Source: Paramecium tetraurelia
Taxonomy: Eukaryota; Ciliophora; Oligohymenophorea; Peniculida; Parameciidae
Assembly: GCF_000165425.1 (NCBI RefSeq)
Contig: NW_001799025.1
Coordinates: forward strand, 62,001 to 126,000
Direction: 5' to 3'
DNA length: 64,000 nt
Shown: one piece after another, positions 1 to 14,200 of the stretch
How the letters are laid out: each line of letters starts with the position of its first letter
How positions within the stretch are numbered: position 1 is the first letter of the stretch
Made by a program: the position numbers and the translations under genes
Notes under the pieces: model-generated
Told to the model about the DNA's origin: nothing
The model's input: the letters and a program-made list of their open reading frames with translations, nothing else
Databases searched by the model: none

Positions 1-900
1 TTTGAATAATGAATACCTAAAATAAACAAAAACTTAAACTATGATGTTAACTTTATCGAAATTAGTTGATCTCTTTTAGAATTATTCATAGATGGATTAC
101 TTAGACGAATTGATGTATGAATATCTAATGAAATGAAAAATTTATGAAATTCTTCTTTTTTTTATCTATAATGTTCTTATCTCCATTTTATATTAGATTG
201 AATTGAGAACTTTAAATATTTGAGATTGAAATAATTACAAAGTTTTTAAATTAATCATTAATAATCTGAACTTAAAATCGATTAATAAGATTTCAGCTAG
301 ATTATATGAATAATAATCATTAGATTAGCTTTATTTTAATAATTTATTTCTATTAAATTTATGCGAAGTTTGCATTAATTATGGATTTATTAATAATTAA
401 TTTTTATTAAAAATAATGTTTTGGAATTGTAATAGATAATACAAATTGTTTTACATATAATTAATCAAGTTTGATGAAATTTGGATTTGAGATAAACAAA
501 AATGAATGAGAAATTTCTTTTCAATAGTAAGTTTTTTTATTTTATAAACTTTTAATTGTAACATTTAATAATGATTAATTAATATTCATATATAAATGAA
601 TAATTGAAAATGATTAATATTGCTTTCTTTTTCCTAATACTCTGTTAAATATATACTATCTTATGTTTATTAAATTTTATCTTTATATATGGGTTTCTCT
701 TGTGGTGTGAAACAATTGTTAAATAATAGAAATTATTACTGTTTAGAATGATCAATAAATATTTTTCTCTTGGATGCTGAAAAAATTTGTGTCCTTTTCT
801 GTACAAATTAATTAGTTTTGCACGATTGCTTTGTGATGTCACTAATAAATAAAAAATTGGTTATAATGCAAATATAAGGAATTTTCTGAATTGATATGAA
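1..900. other. AT-rich stretch without a recognisable gene
   Basis: No coding frame of useful length or composition was recognised on either strand with the ciliate code. The short minus-strand ORF at 645-842 has AT-driven composition and no motif. It probably holds intergenic DNA and the upstream part of a gene outside the window. Confidence 0.4.
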
Positions 901-925
901 TTGAAGTCAATATTCTTAGGTTTGG

Positions 926-1474
926 CTAAGTTAAATGGGGAGGGAAGTGTGCGAGTTATCATTAATAAAATTCAGAAATGGACAACCTATTAAAATTAAA
1001 CTCATATTTTTGAAAAAAGTTATGTAAATTCCAGAGTTGGTTGGTTAATAATTGAAGTTATTCATATAATAACTTAGAAATAAAATCATTCTTAATTCAT
1101 GGTGGGGTATTCAAATTGGAGTTGTCCAACTACATCTCCTCCTAGTTTCGATACAATATTGAATTTGCACTTTTTTGATGAAAGTGGTGCAATCTTACAT
1201 TCTAATTTGGAATTGATTTAAATTTTGGACCTCATAACATTGTTCCTATAGTAAATTATGTAAGTTTTGGCAGCGGCATATTTAAGCTTTAATTTTTTTG
1301 CTGCCTAAACAGAATTATTATATAAAATACGGCCTTTATCTTAAAGCCTAGAAGGCAAACTAATTTCAAGAGTTTTTTTTTCTATTCATCAGATATCTTT
1401 TAATAGGTTCGAGAATTTCTGATATTTTTCTTCATTTATTTTCTCAGGATTTAAATAAAATTTAATTTTTAGCT
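926..1474 (+). CDS. Possible coding fragment, unidentified
   Basis: With TAA/TAG as Gln one frame stays open from about 926 to a TGA near 1472. Parts of it have protein-like composition, for example SNWSCPTTSPPSFDTILN and FFDESGAILHSNLEL. Neighbouring frames also look coding around 930-1010 (WGGKCASYHQQNSEMD), so at least one 20-30 nt intron is likely and the start cannot be fixed. No family was recognised. The alternative is chance openness, since TGA is rare in such AT-rich DNA. Confidence 0.3.
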
Positions 1475-1841
1475 ACTTGATAATTAATTATCATTTATAA
1501 TATCCATTAAAATCTCAGTTTAAAAAAGAGATTTAATTAGTATAGTATTTATTTTCCAAGAATTCAAATAAATTCTCTAATTTTAAATTTCAATATTACT
1601 TTGCAAACTCCTTATTTCTTAACAACTGATATTAAGTCTTTTTTTAGTTTTAAGACTATTTTGGGTTTGTTAAGTTCTCCCTTTTTGAAAATTAAAGGAC
1701 AGAAACCACAAATGATCATAAAAGCAGCGTAGATAATATGATGTCTATTATTGATATTAACAATAGAGTTTAAAATGAGGAAATTAATAAGATGCAACAA
1801 TTGAATGTATTTCTTTATGATAAATGATATTATTTGCTAAT

Positions 1842-2169
1842 TCATAATTTGTTTTTGTAAATAGCTAATCCTTTGGCTCTGAGTTCTTATTCCCATTCAC
1901 GTGCTTCTTTTTCATAAAGATCTTTGAGCATACAATTTCTCCTTTTCTTCAATTCTTAATAAGCATTTTCGACTTCTTTAGAATAGCTACACATATTAAC
2001 AGATTGCACGTTACACTTTATTCATGAATTTTAATTCATTGACTTTATCATATTTAGATTTTGATTCATGCCACCATGTATTTCTGCTGATTGATTTCAA
2101 GTTCTGATCATACCTTTCTGCCTCAGTATATTATTAATTTAATTGAATATTCCTTTTTATTTATTGCAT
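1842..2169 (-). CDS. CFAP141 (C1orf189)-like ciliary protein
   Basis: Two exons separated by a 28-nt intron (1987-2014, GTAAC...TAG) encode 99 residues, close to the roughly 100 residues of animal CFAP141. The C-terminus is charged and helical, with RRNCMLKDLYEKEAREWEQE followed by LRAKGLAIYKNKL and a TGA stop. A tryptophan pair (NTWWHES) lies near residue 35. CFAP141 is a microtubule inner protein of ciliary doublets, and this assignment rests on the remembered arginine/glutamate-rich C-terminal pattern ending in a WE.EL.A.GL motif. The start ATG at 2169 is the first Met of the frame. It shares this corner of the window with another possible axonemal microprotein. A chance resemblance of a short helical protein is the main alternative. 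Confidence 0.5.
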
Positions 2170-2286
2170 TGTTTGTTATATAAATTATTAATTTAATATT
2201 CATATTTTTTCCAACTAAATCCACAACATTTCCTCACCAATTAACCATTTCAACTCCTTTTTCTGTATTATTGATTTTGGACATCA

Positions 2287-3337
2287 ATGAAATTTCCCAA
2301 TTTGTTGGTACATTCCTATTCAAGATCTGTCAATTTTATGATGCTTATGATAGCTACATTAATGGATATCAATGCTCGTAAGAAGATGAAGAAAGTACCA
2401 AGGCATGTCAAAGTTGATTTAAAATCCTCATTTGAAAACCCAAATACAAACAAGATGACTCAATCTATGAATAAGACCAATGAAAATGTAACTGAGATAG
2501 ATCATATTATAAATACCATAAAATTTCTTAGAGAGTAGCATACTTTAATTCTACTTTTTCACATCCTATCTTTAGCAAATGCGATTAGCTTAAAACACTT
2601 TCTCAGTAATTGAATCACCAGACACTGGCATAAAAGGAAGTTTGATAGGTAAGGATAAGCCTAATTTATCTGCCTAAACAGGGAGAGTTAGTATATCTTG
2701 AGATGAGTTAGAGATACGCGAAAGATCATATTTTTATTTAATTACATTCATAAATTACCATAATCAAAAGATTTCTAAATTTTGTAACAATTGTACTTAA
2801 TGATAGTTTTCTTATCTAAGCGTCTGAATTTTATTCAACACCCCATTAGCACCTAACAATTAATAATCTTAACACAATCAATTAATTTATTAAATTATTA
2901 ATTTAAATCATTTCAATATCAAAGAGAATAGTGTTTAAAGTTTAAATGTTAGACTCTGAAGGATGTTAAACTCATTTGCTAATTAATTGACCTAACCCAC
3001 TCAATGACTTTATCATAAGGATCCATTAATTCTTTTTCATTCCCTCAACAATATATTAAATCTCTCCTTTGATATATTGGATGAATTAATAAATTCTCAA
3101 TAGGATAAATCTATATTACACATTCTGAAATTTGAATAACCATTAATAAATATCAAAGTGTTAAGTGAAAGTATTCATTCAATTGTAATACTATTAATTA
3201 TAATTCAACAACTTTGTTTTATTTTTGGTTAGGATAACCGACCGATGAGACTTCTCTAAGATTATTAAGTTCTTTTGAACTTTTCTCTAGCAATTGGTGG
3301 CAATTCATATCTGTATTTGGGACTTGAGAAGAATTGA
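2287..3337 (+). CDS. Hypothetical protein with two in-frame TA-bounded insertions
   Basis: No family was recognised. A frame starts at ATG 2287 (MKFPNLLVHS) and ends at TGA 3335-3337 (YLYLGLEKN). Two ordinary introns are clear: 2687-2711 (25 nt, GTTAGT...TTAG) and 2931-2952 (22 nt). Two other interruptions lack a normal short intron: one near 2536-2572 and one near 2967-3015. Each is bounded by TA and its removal, leaving one TA, restores the frame. All four removals give a consistent 305-residue protein. Alternatives are a start at ATG 2579 instead of 2287, and an outlier 55-nt GT-AG intron at 2965-3019. The protein is hydrophobic and helical with no motif seen. It is convergent with the gene at 3415-3678. 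Confidence 0.4.
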
Positions 3338-3414
3338 TCAGAACTTCGAAGCATGCTCTTGTAATTTTGCATAGGAGAGTACTTCTCCTACACATTTAAT
3401 CTACATACAGGAAA

Positions 3415-3678
3415 TCATTTATACAACACATAGGTATCCCTACCAGTTCCATCACATTAATAGAATAAACGTTAAGGTACTTCATAAGCTCTAGAGGCAG
3501 GGGTTGGCATCATATTCATTCCTGTTCTATTTTGATGGACAGCAAGAAATCTGAATTCTGTTCCAAAGTTGCCACCATTATTGTATGAAATGTAAGTGTC
3601 TCTTCCAAAACCATCATTATTGTAAGAAGTCGGGTTTTTTTCAGGTTTTGATCCTCTATTTAAGACGGGTTGTTTCAT
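3415..3678 (-). CDS. Small protein with GRDTY repeats, possible axonemal microprotein
   Basis: A single uninterrupted exon encodes 87 residues when TAA is read as Gln. The motif GRDTY occurs twice, in NNDGFGRDTYISYNNGG near residue 21 and in CDGTGRDTYVLYK at the C-terminus; the middle is glycine- and asparagine-rich. A G(R)D(T/S)(Y/F)I pattern of this kind is remembered from short proteins of ciliary doublet microtubules, so a ciliary role is inferred rather than shown. The protein is basic (start MKQPVLNRGSKPEKN) and has no signal peptide or TM segment. The ATG at 3678 is the first in the frame. Exact family membership is unknown. Confidence 0.55.
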
Positions 3679-4645
3679 AAAATTTAATTAATAAGTAACA
3701 AATCAGTTTATAACTCTTAAGTTTTTCTTCGATTATTCTCATTGATTTCACTGTCTGCTCAATAATCTACACTAACTGAAGCATAGCCTTAATTCACTAA
3801 TTCATAATCTCAAATAACAAGAATATTCATGTAAAGTTGACACTCTTCATATTATTCAAAATATATCCAAATTGTATAGAGATTACGAAACCTTATGTTT
3901 AGATACCATTTAATATTATTTTATAATAGTCCGCATCAAACATTTTTTATCTGCTCTAAATAACAATTTCAATTCCTGAAACATTATTATTAATAAGAAC
4001 AACAATATTATTAAATAGGCAATCAATCAATTAATTCTAGATTTATATGAGTATTGTACTTAAAGCTCTAATGTTCATTATTTTAAAACAAACAATTCTC
4101 CCCTAATAATTATTAATATCATAATAAGATATTTAACAAGCTCAATCAAATTGCAGTTTAAATCATTTGGTCTAGTGAATCAAATACACATTGTTTAAGA
4201 TAACGGAGTAATTTCGATATCAAACAGAATAGTAATGATATCATATTTATAGAAAAAAATGAATTCAACTAAATAACTCTAACCTAATTATGACATTATT
4301 TACTGATGCTAAACAATCTTAAGCTATTTGCAAACTGATGTGTGTATCTTAATTGTTCACTCAATCACTAGTTATAATTTCAATTATTTTAGCTTGATAA
4401 TGCATTCATTATATAAAATAATAATACAAATAACACTTCAATAGTCGAGTATTATTATTTAAAAATATAAATTCCTTAAATCTCTAAAGAAAACATTAAA
4501 ATGTAGTTTAAATTTATCAAAATAAATAATAACTTTGCTAAACTCAGAATTTTTGAATACTTTTTCTCTAATTATAAATTAATAAATTATAAATTCATAT
4601 ATATATCGTTATTAAATTTTGAATTTAAATAATAATAAAATTTAC
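3679..4645. other. AT-rich intergenic stretch
   Basis: No supported gene was seen between the divergent microprotein at 3678 and the zinc-finger gene at 4646. Open frames here are short and made of AT-rich codons. It presumably holds the two upstream regions. Confidence 0.5.
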
Positions 4646-4949
4646 ATGAATAATTCTCCCTACATTGTGAAAAGGAAATAGAGACAAGGCGATTGGGTTT
4701 GCGCAGTTTGCAAGAATCTTAATTTTTCATTCAGAAGCACATGTAAGACATAGTTTAGAATGATTTTTAGGCAATAGATGTAATAAACTTCCCAATAAGA
4801 CATCCTCAAAACATCAATATAAAGGGTTTCGAACATTGGTTCTCATCCATTATGAAGAACCAATAGAGAGTATGGATGAACTTCTTGAAAATTAAATAGA
4901 TCCAAATGTCACATCTAGCCTTTTGGTATTAGGCTTAGATCAATTTTGA
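4646..4949 (+). CDS. RanBP2-type zinc-finger protein
   Basis: Two exons joined by a 28-nt intron (4743-4770, GTAAG...TAG) encode 91 residues. Splicing is what completes the finger: exon 1 ends inside RSTC and exon 2 supplies the last cysteine, giving GDWVCAVCKNLNFSFRSTCN then RC. This matches the RanBP2/NZF consensus W-x-C-x2-C-x3-N-x6-C-x2-C at about residues 16-37. Such fingers bind single-stranded RNA (ZRANB2 type) or ubiquitin (NZF type). The N x6 spacing and the aromatic-plus-basic context after the Asn resemble the RNA-binding class, but the ligand is not settled by sequence alone. The C-terminus is acidic (PIESMDELLENQ) and ends GLDQF. The ATG at 4646 is preceded by very AT-rich DNA. 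Confidence 0.7.
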
Positions 4950-5272
4950 ATTTATATTTTTTTATTTTTCTTTATAAAATTTTCCAATCCAAAGATATTA
5001 CCTTTAAAATCCTATTTTGATCTAACTTTATTAATCATGCTTATGGACGTATACAATGGTGCTTTGAGAGACATTCTATTCAAATAATTTTATTTGTAAA
5101 TCAATGTTAACTCTAATCTCACTAATAGATACCAAGGTGTATATGATATAGAAAAGTTGAATTAACATCTAAATTCCTTTTGTTGATCTATAATTGTAAA
5201 GATTTTAATTCTTCTTAATCAATAATAATATTCATTTTAATGTTATAATCATAATTTTGATCAAAAGACTAA

Positions 5273-8200
5273 TCAATTTGCTTCTATAATCATCGGATGT
5301 ACTTTTCCATCGTATTTTTCTTGTCCGTTTGAATTTGGATTGTCTTCTACTTTTAAAAGCTTTTCATCTTTTCTTTTAAATAAATTTATTAAAATTACAA
5401 ATTTTATAATGAATTCGCAGTTTTATATTGTTAAAAGACGTTATATTGATTGTCTAGTACATTGAGGCTAACAGCATCAGACTCCTGCTGTTTGTTTATA
5501 GCTTCCTTAAATTGAATCAAACTTTTAACCTACTTCATTAAGGTACTTTTGATTTTTTTGAATCTCTCATTTACTCTAGTTCTTTGCTCTTAACTATTTG
5601 CAAGTAATCTTTTTAGAAAGGCATAATTTGAAGTCCAAGGAGCTTTGGATCTAATGAGATCCCTAGCCTTATCCAATTACTCTTCCAATTCTTTACTGTA
5701 GGCTTTTAACAGTTCTTTCAACAGAAGAAGTAAATAATAAATATTGAACACTGCAAGGAAGATAAAATAGGGAATCTAAATTTCTAAAGATCCGATCTAT
5801 TGATCAATATAGATTCCGATTCCCAAAGCAATTGATATAATACAAACATTAGCTGAATATGAATCTAGTCTGTTCAGATTGGGGGATGAATATGGTTTGA
5901 ATTTGATATTTAGCTCTTGATAGATATAAATAACTAATAACACCAAAATTCCTTTTTTAACTACATATTCATCATAATAGGATAGGAATATAAGGAGCAA
6001 TTCTTTTTCTATGATTTTTACGATCTCCCAAAAGTATGCTTAATGAGTGTATTCATTATATAAATAACCCCACTATTACCTTATTGATTTATCATCCAGT
6101 CTCTTCCTATTGTAGTAAATAGCACAGAAGAAAATGGCTGGGATCAAGAAAGCTATTACAAGAAAACTAGGTAAAACGAATCCCAAAAGCCATTTAAAAT
6201 GAATCCAAGTATCATATCTAAAAGCAACATTGGCAGAGATCCATTTATAGCTGGATATGGTTCTAAAGGATATCAATTAGATAAAGCCACCCACCAAGTT
6301 TGGTTGAAGGAAAATGTACATGTAAATAAAAGTAGTTGTGACGACACTCAAATTGTATTCTTATTTCTTGACTTTGAGTAGGATCAAATACATCGACAGA
6401 AATAAAAATATGTAAATCATTGGCAAAATCATCTGCCAGACCATTCTAGAATAATGAATGCTGAAGTCGAACATATCAATTAGGAAGCAATCAAGTGAGA
6501 ATGCCATAGTCTGCATAGGATTGCCTGATGCCTTGATTGCATCACCAAGTCCAACTGACATGTTTAACTAGAATGTAGTTATCGTTGCTAGAATTTAGAG
6601 ATGGTTGGTCAACATCTTAATTAGGACACCAGATTAATCCTCCTGCATATTCGAAAATGCTCTATTCTAACCAAGTCGAACTCTAATGGCTACCTTTTTT
6701 AATAATTCCACTGTGCTTTTCACGGAAATCAAGATGGAGATTAATGTCCTAATTAAATATAAGTTGAATCATACCAAAGTGTAATCGCAGTAATAATAAT
6801 GGAATTCTTATCCTTTTCTGTGCAAGATCCACATGAATATTTAGTGCTGGTTGAAAATTGTCCATCCCCTCTTATATCATATAAATCACATTCTTCACAC
6901 AATGCTCCAATGTGACCTTAATAACAGGAGGTATCTCCTTCTTTCCATCCTCCAAGACAATTTTCAATTAAATTGATACATTCATCAATCTAATCAGTAT
7001 AAAAGTAAGGTCTCCAGTATCCAGCCTTCAGTCTTAACTAGGCCGATTTAATCTCACTAGTAGTAGAATCGTCCTTATATAGGCAGGTTTTTGAATTAAC
7101 ACTGAGAGAAAATTAACCTTATTCAACATCGCATGGGACACAAGTGGAATCCACTGAACTTTTGATTTCTCCCATTTAACAAGGCAATGTCTTAATGTTG
7201 ATTCTCAGATAGTAATTATTGTGATAACTAACGATTTCCTTATTCTGATCATATATTGGAATGAAAATAGAATTGCATGAAAATTACAATTATAAAGTCA
7301 TATTGAGTTGATCATCTAAATAGATAATTAAATCATCTAAATTATAATCACTTTAATTGAACTCCACTCTCTTGATGTTGGTAAAGTTCTAAGTGAATTC
7401 ATTTTCTCCACTTTCCATTAGTAATCGTCCGCTTATGTCACAGTAGGTTTTGTCTAAGTCTTATTAGATTGAATTGAGTTTATCCAATGCAACAATTCTA
7501 AAATGCAGATTGTAAGGTTCATATTCCCCTTTAACCCAGTCAAAGTATTGATATTCAGATATCTTCTACCCATTAGGTACATAAAATGCATCTGAGAATT
7601 CATTGGCAAATACTTGATATGGTTTTATTAAAATCTATTCTATCATTAATTGTTCTTGCTCCACAATTGTGGTTCTAGGAAGAATATCAATTTTATTGAT
7701 AGTAATTGATAATGAAGATGGAACTTATGAAGAATCATTGCCAAATAATTGAGCCTTGTTATTTGAAATGATTGACCCAAACCTACTCATATTCTGACTC
7801 ATCTGATCTTGTATTTCTAATCCTCCCCCATATTTTGCAGTATTGTTAGACACAAGACTTTGAACTAGGTAGAATATGTCATTGCCATTGACTTTAATTG
7901 ATCCCCCAGATGCTATAGCTTAATTGTGTTCAAATATTGATTTTTAAATCAAAGTTTTGATGTTTTTAATTTGCAAACATGTACCTTCATATGCTTCATT
8001 GTATTTGCATAAGTAATCATTTATTTTAAGCTCAAATTATTTATCATTAACTTATGACTCTAAATTGTAAAGCAATCTTTATACGGAAGTCATTTTAATA
8101 ACATTCACACAACTTGATTGGCCACAGATATTCTACTTAAGTTTTAATGTTTGGATTAATAGAAATGAATGAGTGTCTATGAAATTCACATTGATTAAAC

Positions 8201-11200
8201 CATTCTAACATATGGTGCAATTGATTTATGATAAAGTCACTTGAGAAATACTCATATTTGTGTAGGAAGGATGAATGTCTATGATACTCAATGATTCCTT
8301 TGAAAACAATTACTTCATCTAATTAATAATACAGTAAGCATTTGATAATGAACTACTATCATATTTTTAATTTAATTTAGTGGGTGATTGTTTGATCTAT
8401 GATAGACATTTATATTGCGAATTATATTTCTTTTGTACTCTTTAACAATCTGATTCAATATCTATTTCATTAAGGATGGCTACATTTTCAATTTGTAAAT
8501 TATTTATGAAAACTGCAGAATTCTCTTTCATATCATTTAAGACCATCACTCTATGAAGGAAATTTGATCTTGATACTTAAATTGATTTGATTTAAACAGC
8601 TGTTGTGTTTTATAAAAACAAAAATGATTCAAAATTAATGTCAGATATGACTATGTTCTCCATTTAAATTGTTTTGGCATTATAAATTAAAATCAAAAAT
8701 CTTGATTAAGTTAAAGCTTTTATTTGAGATTAACCTCCCAGACTAAACTTATTGAAAAATTTTATCTAGCCATCTAGAGTATTATTGATTTTGGCAGCAG
8801 CTATTCTGAAATTCTATGATTAAGATGTAAGAGCAGAGAACTCTGAATAGATAATGGATCCAAATAAAGCAAACACATCTTTGAAAGAAGTATTAAGGAG
8901 AGTTAGCTAAATAGTACCTATTCCATTATAAAGATACACAAAGCCTCCTCTATTCCCACAATAAATATTATTTGCTGCTACATTTTTAATTACTATTGTA
9001 GTTGAAACTGAATTAGAAGAATCTAAATAAATAACTCCTCCATTTTCACTTTCTGATAAAAAATGAGTGCTGATAAAACTGAAGATTGAGTTGGCAATCG
9101 TAAGCTTAGCATCATTCTCCATTCTGATATATAACCCAGAACCAGATGAGTTAGATATTACTACATTTTGAATTTTCAGGTCAGAACTGATCAGTTTTGC
9201 ATTTCCAGTAGTCACAAAAATAGGAAACATTTCCATTATTTATTCAAGAAACACTTCTTCTCCATTATTGTATCCCCAAACTAAATAACGCTGTATTATG
9301 CTATAATCAAATATGCTATTGGAGGTAAAATTAGAATTCTTGAGTGTCATCTTTTTTGCCTTTATATAAATAATGCCATCTGTAGAATTTGTAACCAAAT
9401 TTGATTCGGCTATTACATTGTCCATGTTAATTGTACAATAAGAACAATCAAAGTTTAATAATAATCCAGAGTTTATGAGATCATTCTACCTATATTGATG
9501 CATAATATTCTTTTTGAATATGGAGTCGATGATATTGATTTAGAATTCTTATTGGGTGGTGATTTAAATCAGTGAGATCTGTTTCATTTGATCAGTAATT
9601 AAGAGGAGGTTATTCAGAAGACTAAGATCAGACAATAGTATGGAATTGTCATTCGTAGCTTAAGAGATGGAAGTTTAGATATTAATGATAGGATAATCAA
9701 TCGATTCTGCAGTTGAAATTGTTAATGATTTAAATTCTATACTTGTAGTATCATAAATGTAAATAGAAGTTCCATAATGTTAAAGTGTTAAGCAATCTAT
9801 ATACTGATGAAGTCCTTAGAATAGTGAAGCGGCATGCTAGCTGATTGTTGCTTAATTGATTTTTAATGAATTGATGCCAATAAAGCTAAATTCTTTGATA
9901 CCTTATGCTCTCTCGATTTTCAGGGATGTAATTTCGATTTGTTCTAGTAATAGATATATCAATGTGATTTCCTACTATTCTAATTATTTAATGTTGGATA
10001 GTGAAGTTAATTGATTGCCTATTACTTATATATCATTAATGAGGATATGCTTATTGGGAGATAGGTTTTATTAAATCTAAATAAATTTGGAATCCTCATC
10101 ATAAGTGTTTAATTCAAAAATAAACAGTTCAAAATTGTATTATTCAACATTAACCTTCTAATTTTGGATCACTTTAGAATTTTTCAAAAGTTAATTTGCG
10201 TTAAATCTCAGATTGGTTATCTGAGCTTTTTAATTTAAACAGAAGATTGTAGAGGTTATAACTGAAGTTTAGGAAATTTGGATTTGATTAAAATCAATCT
10301 AAGTTAAAGATTCCAATTGAAGTAAATTAGTTACTTAGTTTACCTCACTATTCTATATAGAGATTTCATCCATAATTAGGCTACCTGACTATATATTTAA
10401 TAATTGACTAGATAAAAACTTAGAGTTGATTTAGAAATTTCTTATCTTTACTTAAGCTTAGGCATTTGTATTCAACATCAATAGGATTGTCTACTTCAAT
10501 TAACATTACATTAAGCGAATGTTTTATATTTGTATAATTTAATCTGGATTAATCTACTCAATCTTAATAAAAGAATCAATGTTATTTATGCTTAAATTAG
10601 AGGATTCAAATTCATCAATAAGGACATTCTAAGCATTCTTGATAACAATTTAAGATCTATCTAATTAAATTGAACAATCATATTTGATATGGATTAGTTA
10701 AATACTTTAAAGGAAGGCACTTTAAAATAATAGTTATTTAATATTTCCAGTTTGAATTGGATTCAATATGATACCTTCCAGTTTGACATTTTTAAAGTTG
10801 ACTATGGATATGCTTCTATCGTATCGAAATGTTGTAAATCCATTTCCTTAAATCAGAAGTTCCACATTTCTTGAATATGATATATTAATACATGGCAGAA
10901 AAGATATTCTAACTAAATATTTGTTGGATGCTCTTGTTGCCAGAGACTACACAAACTTGACTTTCTTGGCTCACAATCTTAATGGAAATATTTTAGATAA
11001 CCTTTTGATTGGCCATCAAATAAAACTATTGAGTTTCAAACTATTTGATTAAATAATAGATAATACTTCTTTAAAACTAGAGGGTGAAAACAACTCATCA
11101 ATTAATATATTGGATTATAAGAACAAAATTCGTTATTCATCTGAATCTTAATCCAGAAAAGCATAACTGAATTTATTAGCATCACAAAATAAATTTAGAT

Positions 11201-14200
11201 TGATCTCCACACTCTTAACACAAAAAGGTGATGAGCAATCTACATACACTCCTAAAGTGGAGTCAAGTATTCCATTAAATCCTCTTAAACATTGATTCGA
11301 TGAGTACTAAAATTCTTGGCTGTTGAAAATGGGATTGATTGCTGCTTTCTCCTCTTAGCTTCTTTTACGACATAGTGAGCAGTTAATAGGACAGACAATG
11401 CATTGATTGTTGTCTAAACTTAAGTTTTGTCCTTTGATTGTTCTCGGACATTTGATACAAACATTTTAATTGTCTATCAATACACATTCAAGACAGTTAT
11501 CTGGACATTAGAGTATGCATTTATCATTTTATAGTTCGTATCCTGATTGGCAATTAGAACATACAATTTCATAGTCACGTTTATTTGGACTTGTTCCATA
11601 TTCAATAAATGAATGACGTTAAAATTAATCATCTATTGTGGCCTTATAAAAGGGACGAATCTCAGTTTTCCACTCATCCTTAGAGTATTTATTTTATTAA
11701 TAGCACTTAGAACAGAATAGGTCTGCCGGACATGGTTCACATTGTCCTGTAATTTTATTGGCAAAAAATCCCTCTTCGCAACTCAGACACAGGTAAGAGA
11801 TGTCAACATTCGTCTATCCTAACATACATATAAAGCAGTCCTGATTATATCCAGAGCACTATTCAGTAAATGACACAGGGCCTATATCAGATGATGAATC
11901 TGGAATAACATCTAAAGTTCTGGGTCCAAATAAGCATGACCATGAAAACATATCCTCAGGTGTGTAAATGCAATAAGAACATTCAGGATATTCTGTTAAC
12001 TCGCATTCCATAGTAAGTACATTATAACAATATGGTTCATCGCATTTACTACATTTCGTAATAACTTCTCCATCATAAGGTACAAAGTCATATTCAAAAG
12101 AATTGATTGCATTATTATCAACAGCTTATTCAAATGCCATTTAACAATTTTCAATTGTATTTTCAATGCAATCAACCGCATTTAATGATAAATAATACTT
12201 GTTCATATCTACACATTTTAAGCATTTCAAAAAGGGTTGATTGATTGAGTAGTTCATTTATTATTGACAAATAGAACAATTCAATCCACATTTTATACAT
12301 TCAGCTCCTACTGGTACATAGTTGGGTTGACAGGAAAGACATTTAAGAATATCATCAATTTTACAAGTCAAACATGTACTTGGACATAATTCACATTGAT
12401 TATCTGTAGACAAGTAATATCCATCTTTGCATTTCCAACATTTTGGTTTATCATAACTAGTTAGTAGGCATGCATTGTCAGAGAATTTACACTAGTTATT
12501 TTCGTAGTAATGATTATCTTTACAGGCTACATAGACATCTTCTGACAAGTGAGTTTAGAAGGGAATTTAATAACACCCTTCTTGCGCATTCTCAGGATTA
12601 CACAAGTCCATTGCTCCTTGAATCAATTACAAATTATCATCTTCATTAATCACATATAAGTCGTAATCTATACGAGATCTTAAAGATATCTGATATGCAT
12701 CATCATCGTTGTTTAATTGATGCTATTTAATGTAATCAGTTGTACACAGAGGTTTTAAATACCAAGCTGCAGAGTTGAATAGACAGTCAACACAGAGAAT
12801 ATCTGAACTCGATTATTGAGGACTATATGGATTAATTTAAAGATTACCATTAAATGCAGCCTTTTATTTTTGGAAACATAAAATATCCAAATTCACATGT
12901 CTGTTACTGAGGATGTTAAATAATATCGTTATAATTTAATGTTGGATAGACTGAACTGAATGATAAACAGACTTTGTCTTTTTCAAGATACCCAAGATTA
13001 CATGGGCATTCATGTTTGTCTTCTATTAGTATTCTATTTTAATCTCCGTCACAAGTAACACAGTTGTTTTCTAGTGGTCCATTACAAGTGGAACAAGAAT
13101 AATGGCATTCTAATAATGATATATTATTATACAAAAAGAGAACTCCTTATCGGCATCATAATTATAGGTAATCTTAAAGCTGCAAACCTATCCCTTTAGT
13201 CTCCTTATGTTTGTCATATCACTACCAAAGATGGCATAATATTTGGTGTTTATGAATAGTCCTTGATGAGTGTCGTCTCCAAAGGAATCTGTATCCTTAT
13301 CGAGATTGCCAGCAAAGTATTTTATATTCAGCAGAGACTTTGGTCCTGTAGTTCTTCCATATTCGAATTGAATATAATGCCATGCTGTCAGTGCATCATA
13401 ATACAAAATAGGAATTTCATCAATAAAGATCCAAGCATATATTTTTGGATCTGGCATGACATTTTACTACTTTACTGGAATAGCATAATGAATAGAATCT
13501 ACAGTATATGCGGAATATTGTTTGTTAATCCTATTCAATTAGGCGGTTATCTTCAATATTTCATCCCCCATATTCAAATAATTGCCATAATTTTAATTGG
13601 TTGTCAGCCTAAGCAACAAATAATAAATTGTCTCAACTGCATCTATACCATCATATTTCACCCATCCGGAAATACAGAATCTCTTACCCACCTAGTCAAT
13701 ACTAAATATCGATTAAGTATCTCCCTTGAATGTAAACAATTCTGGAAATAACATTTCTCCACCTTCTCCTTCGAATAATGGTGGTATTTAACAATTGGCC
13801 TCAACTTCCTCATATTTCGATTCAGAATAATCTGTAAATTACATCAACTTGGATAATCTCCCTCTAAACACTCCAACTGTGAATATTTGAATCTATTTAT
13901 AATACACTTATAATATTTACATATCCGGTTCCTCCTATTATAAACTTAACTTTGTTCAACTCTAATAATATATCTCCAATATTATTATTTGTGACGTAAT
14001 TGCTTGTCTCAAAAATCACTTATGTTTGTTGAATAGTTATCATCGTTAGTATCCAACTACCCTCGTATTCTTTTGCATCATATTCGAAGCTGTAAGTACC
14101 AAACCCTGGCCAGCCCCAACTATCCAATTCTTCCACTCTTAATTTATGAATTACTGAATTCTCATATTCATCCAGCACTGCATACATGAACATCACAACT

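Noticed and set aside
13263-13751. Plus-strand ORF of 162 codons in the standard code
   Set aside because: It lies antisense within the giant minus-strand gene, whose frame with the ciliate code is continuous there and has conserved-looking protein composition. The plus frame has no motif.
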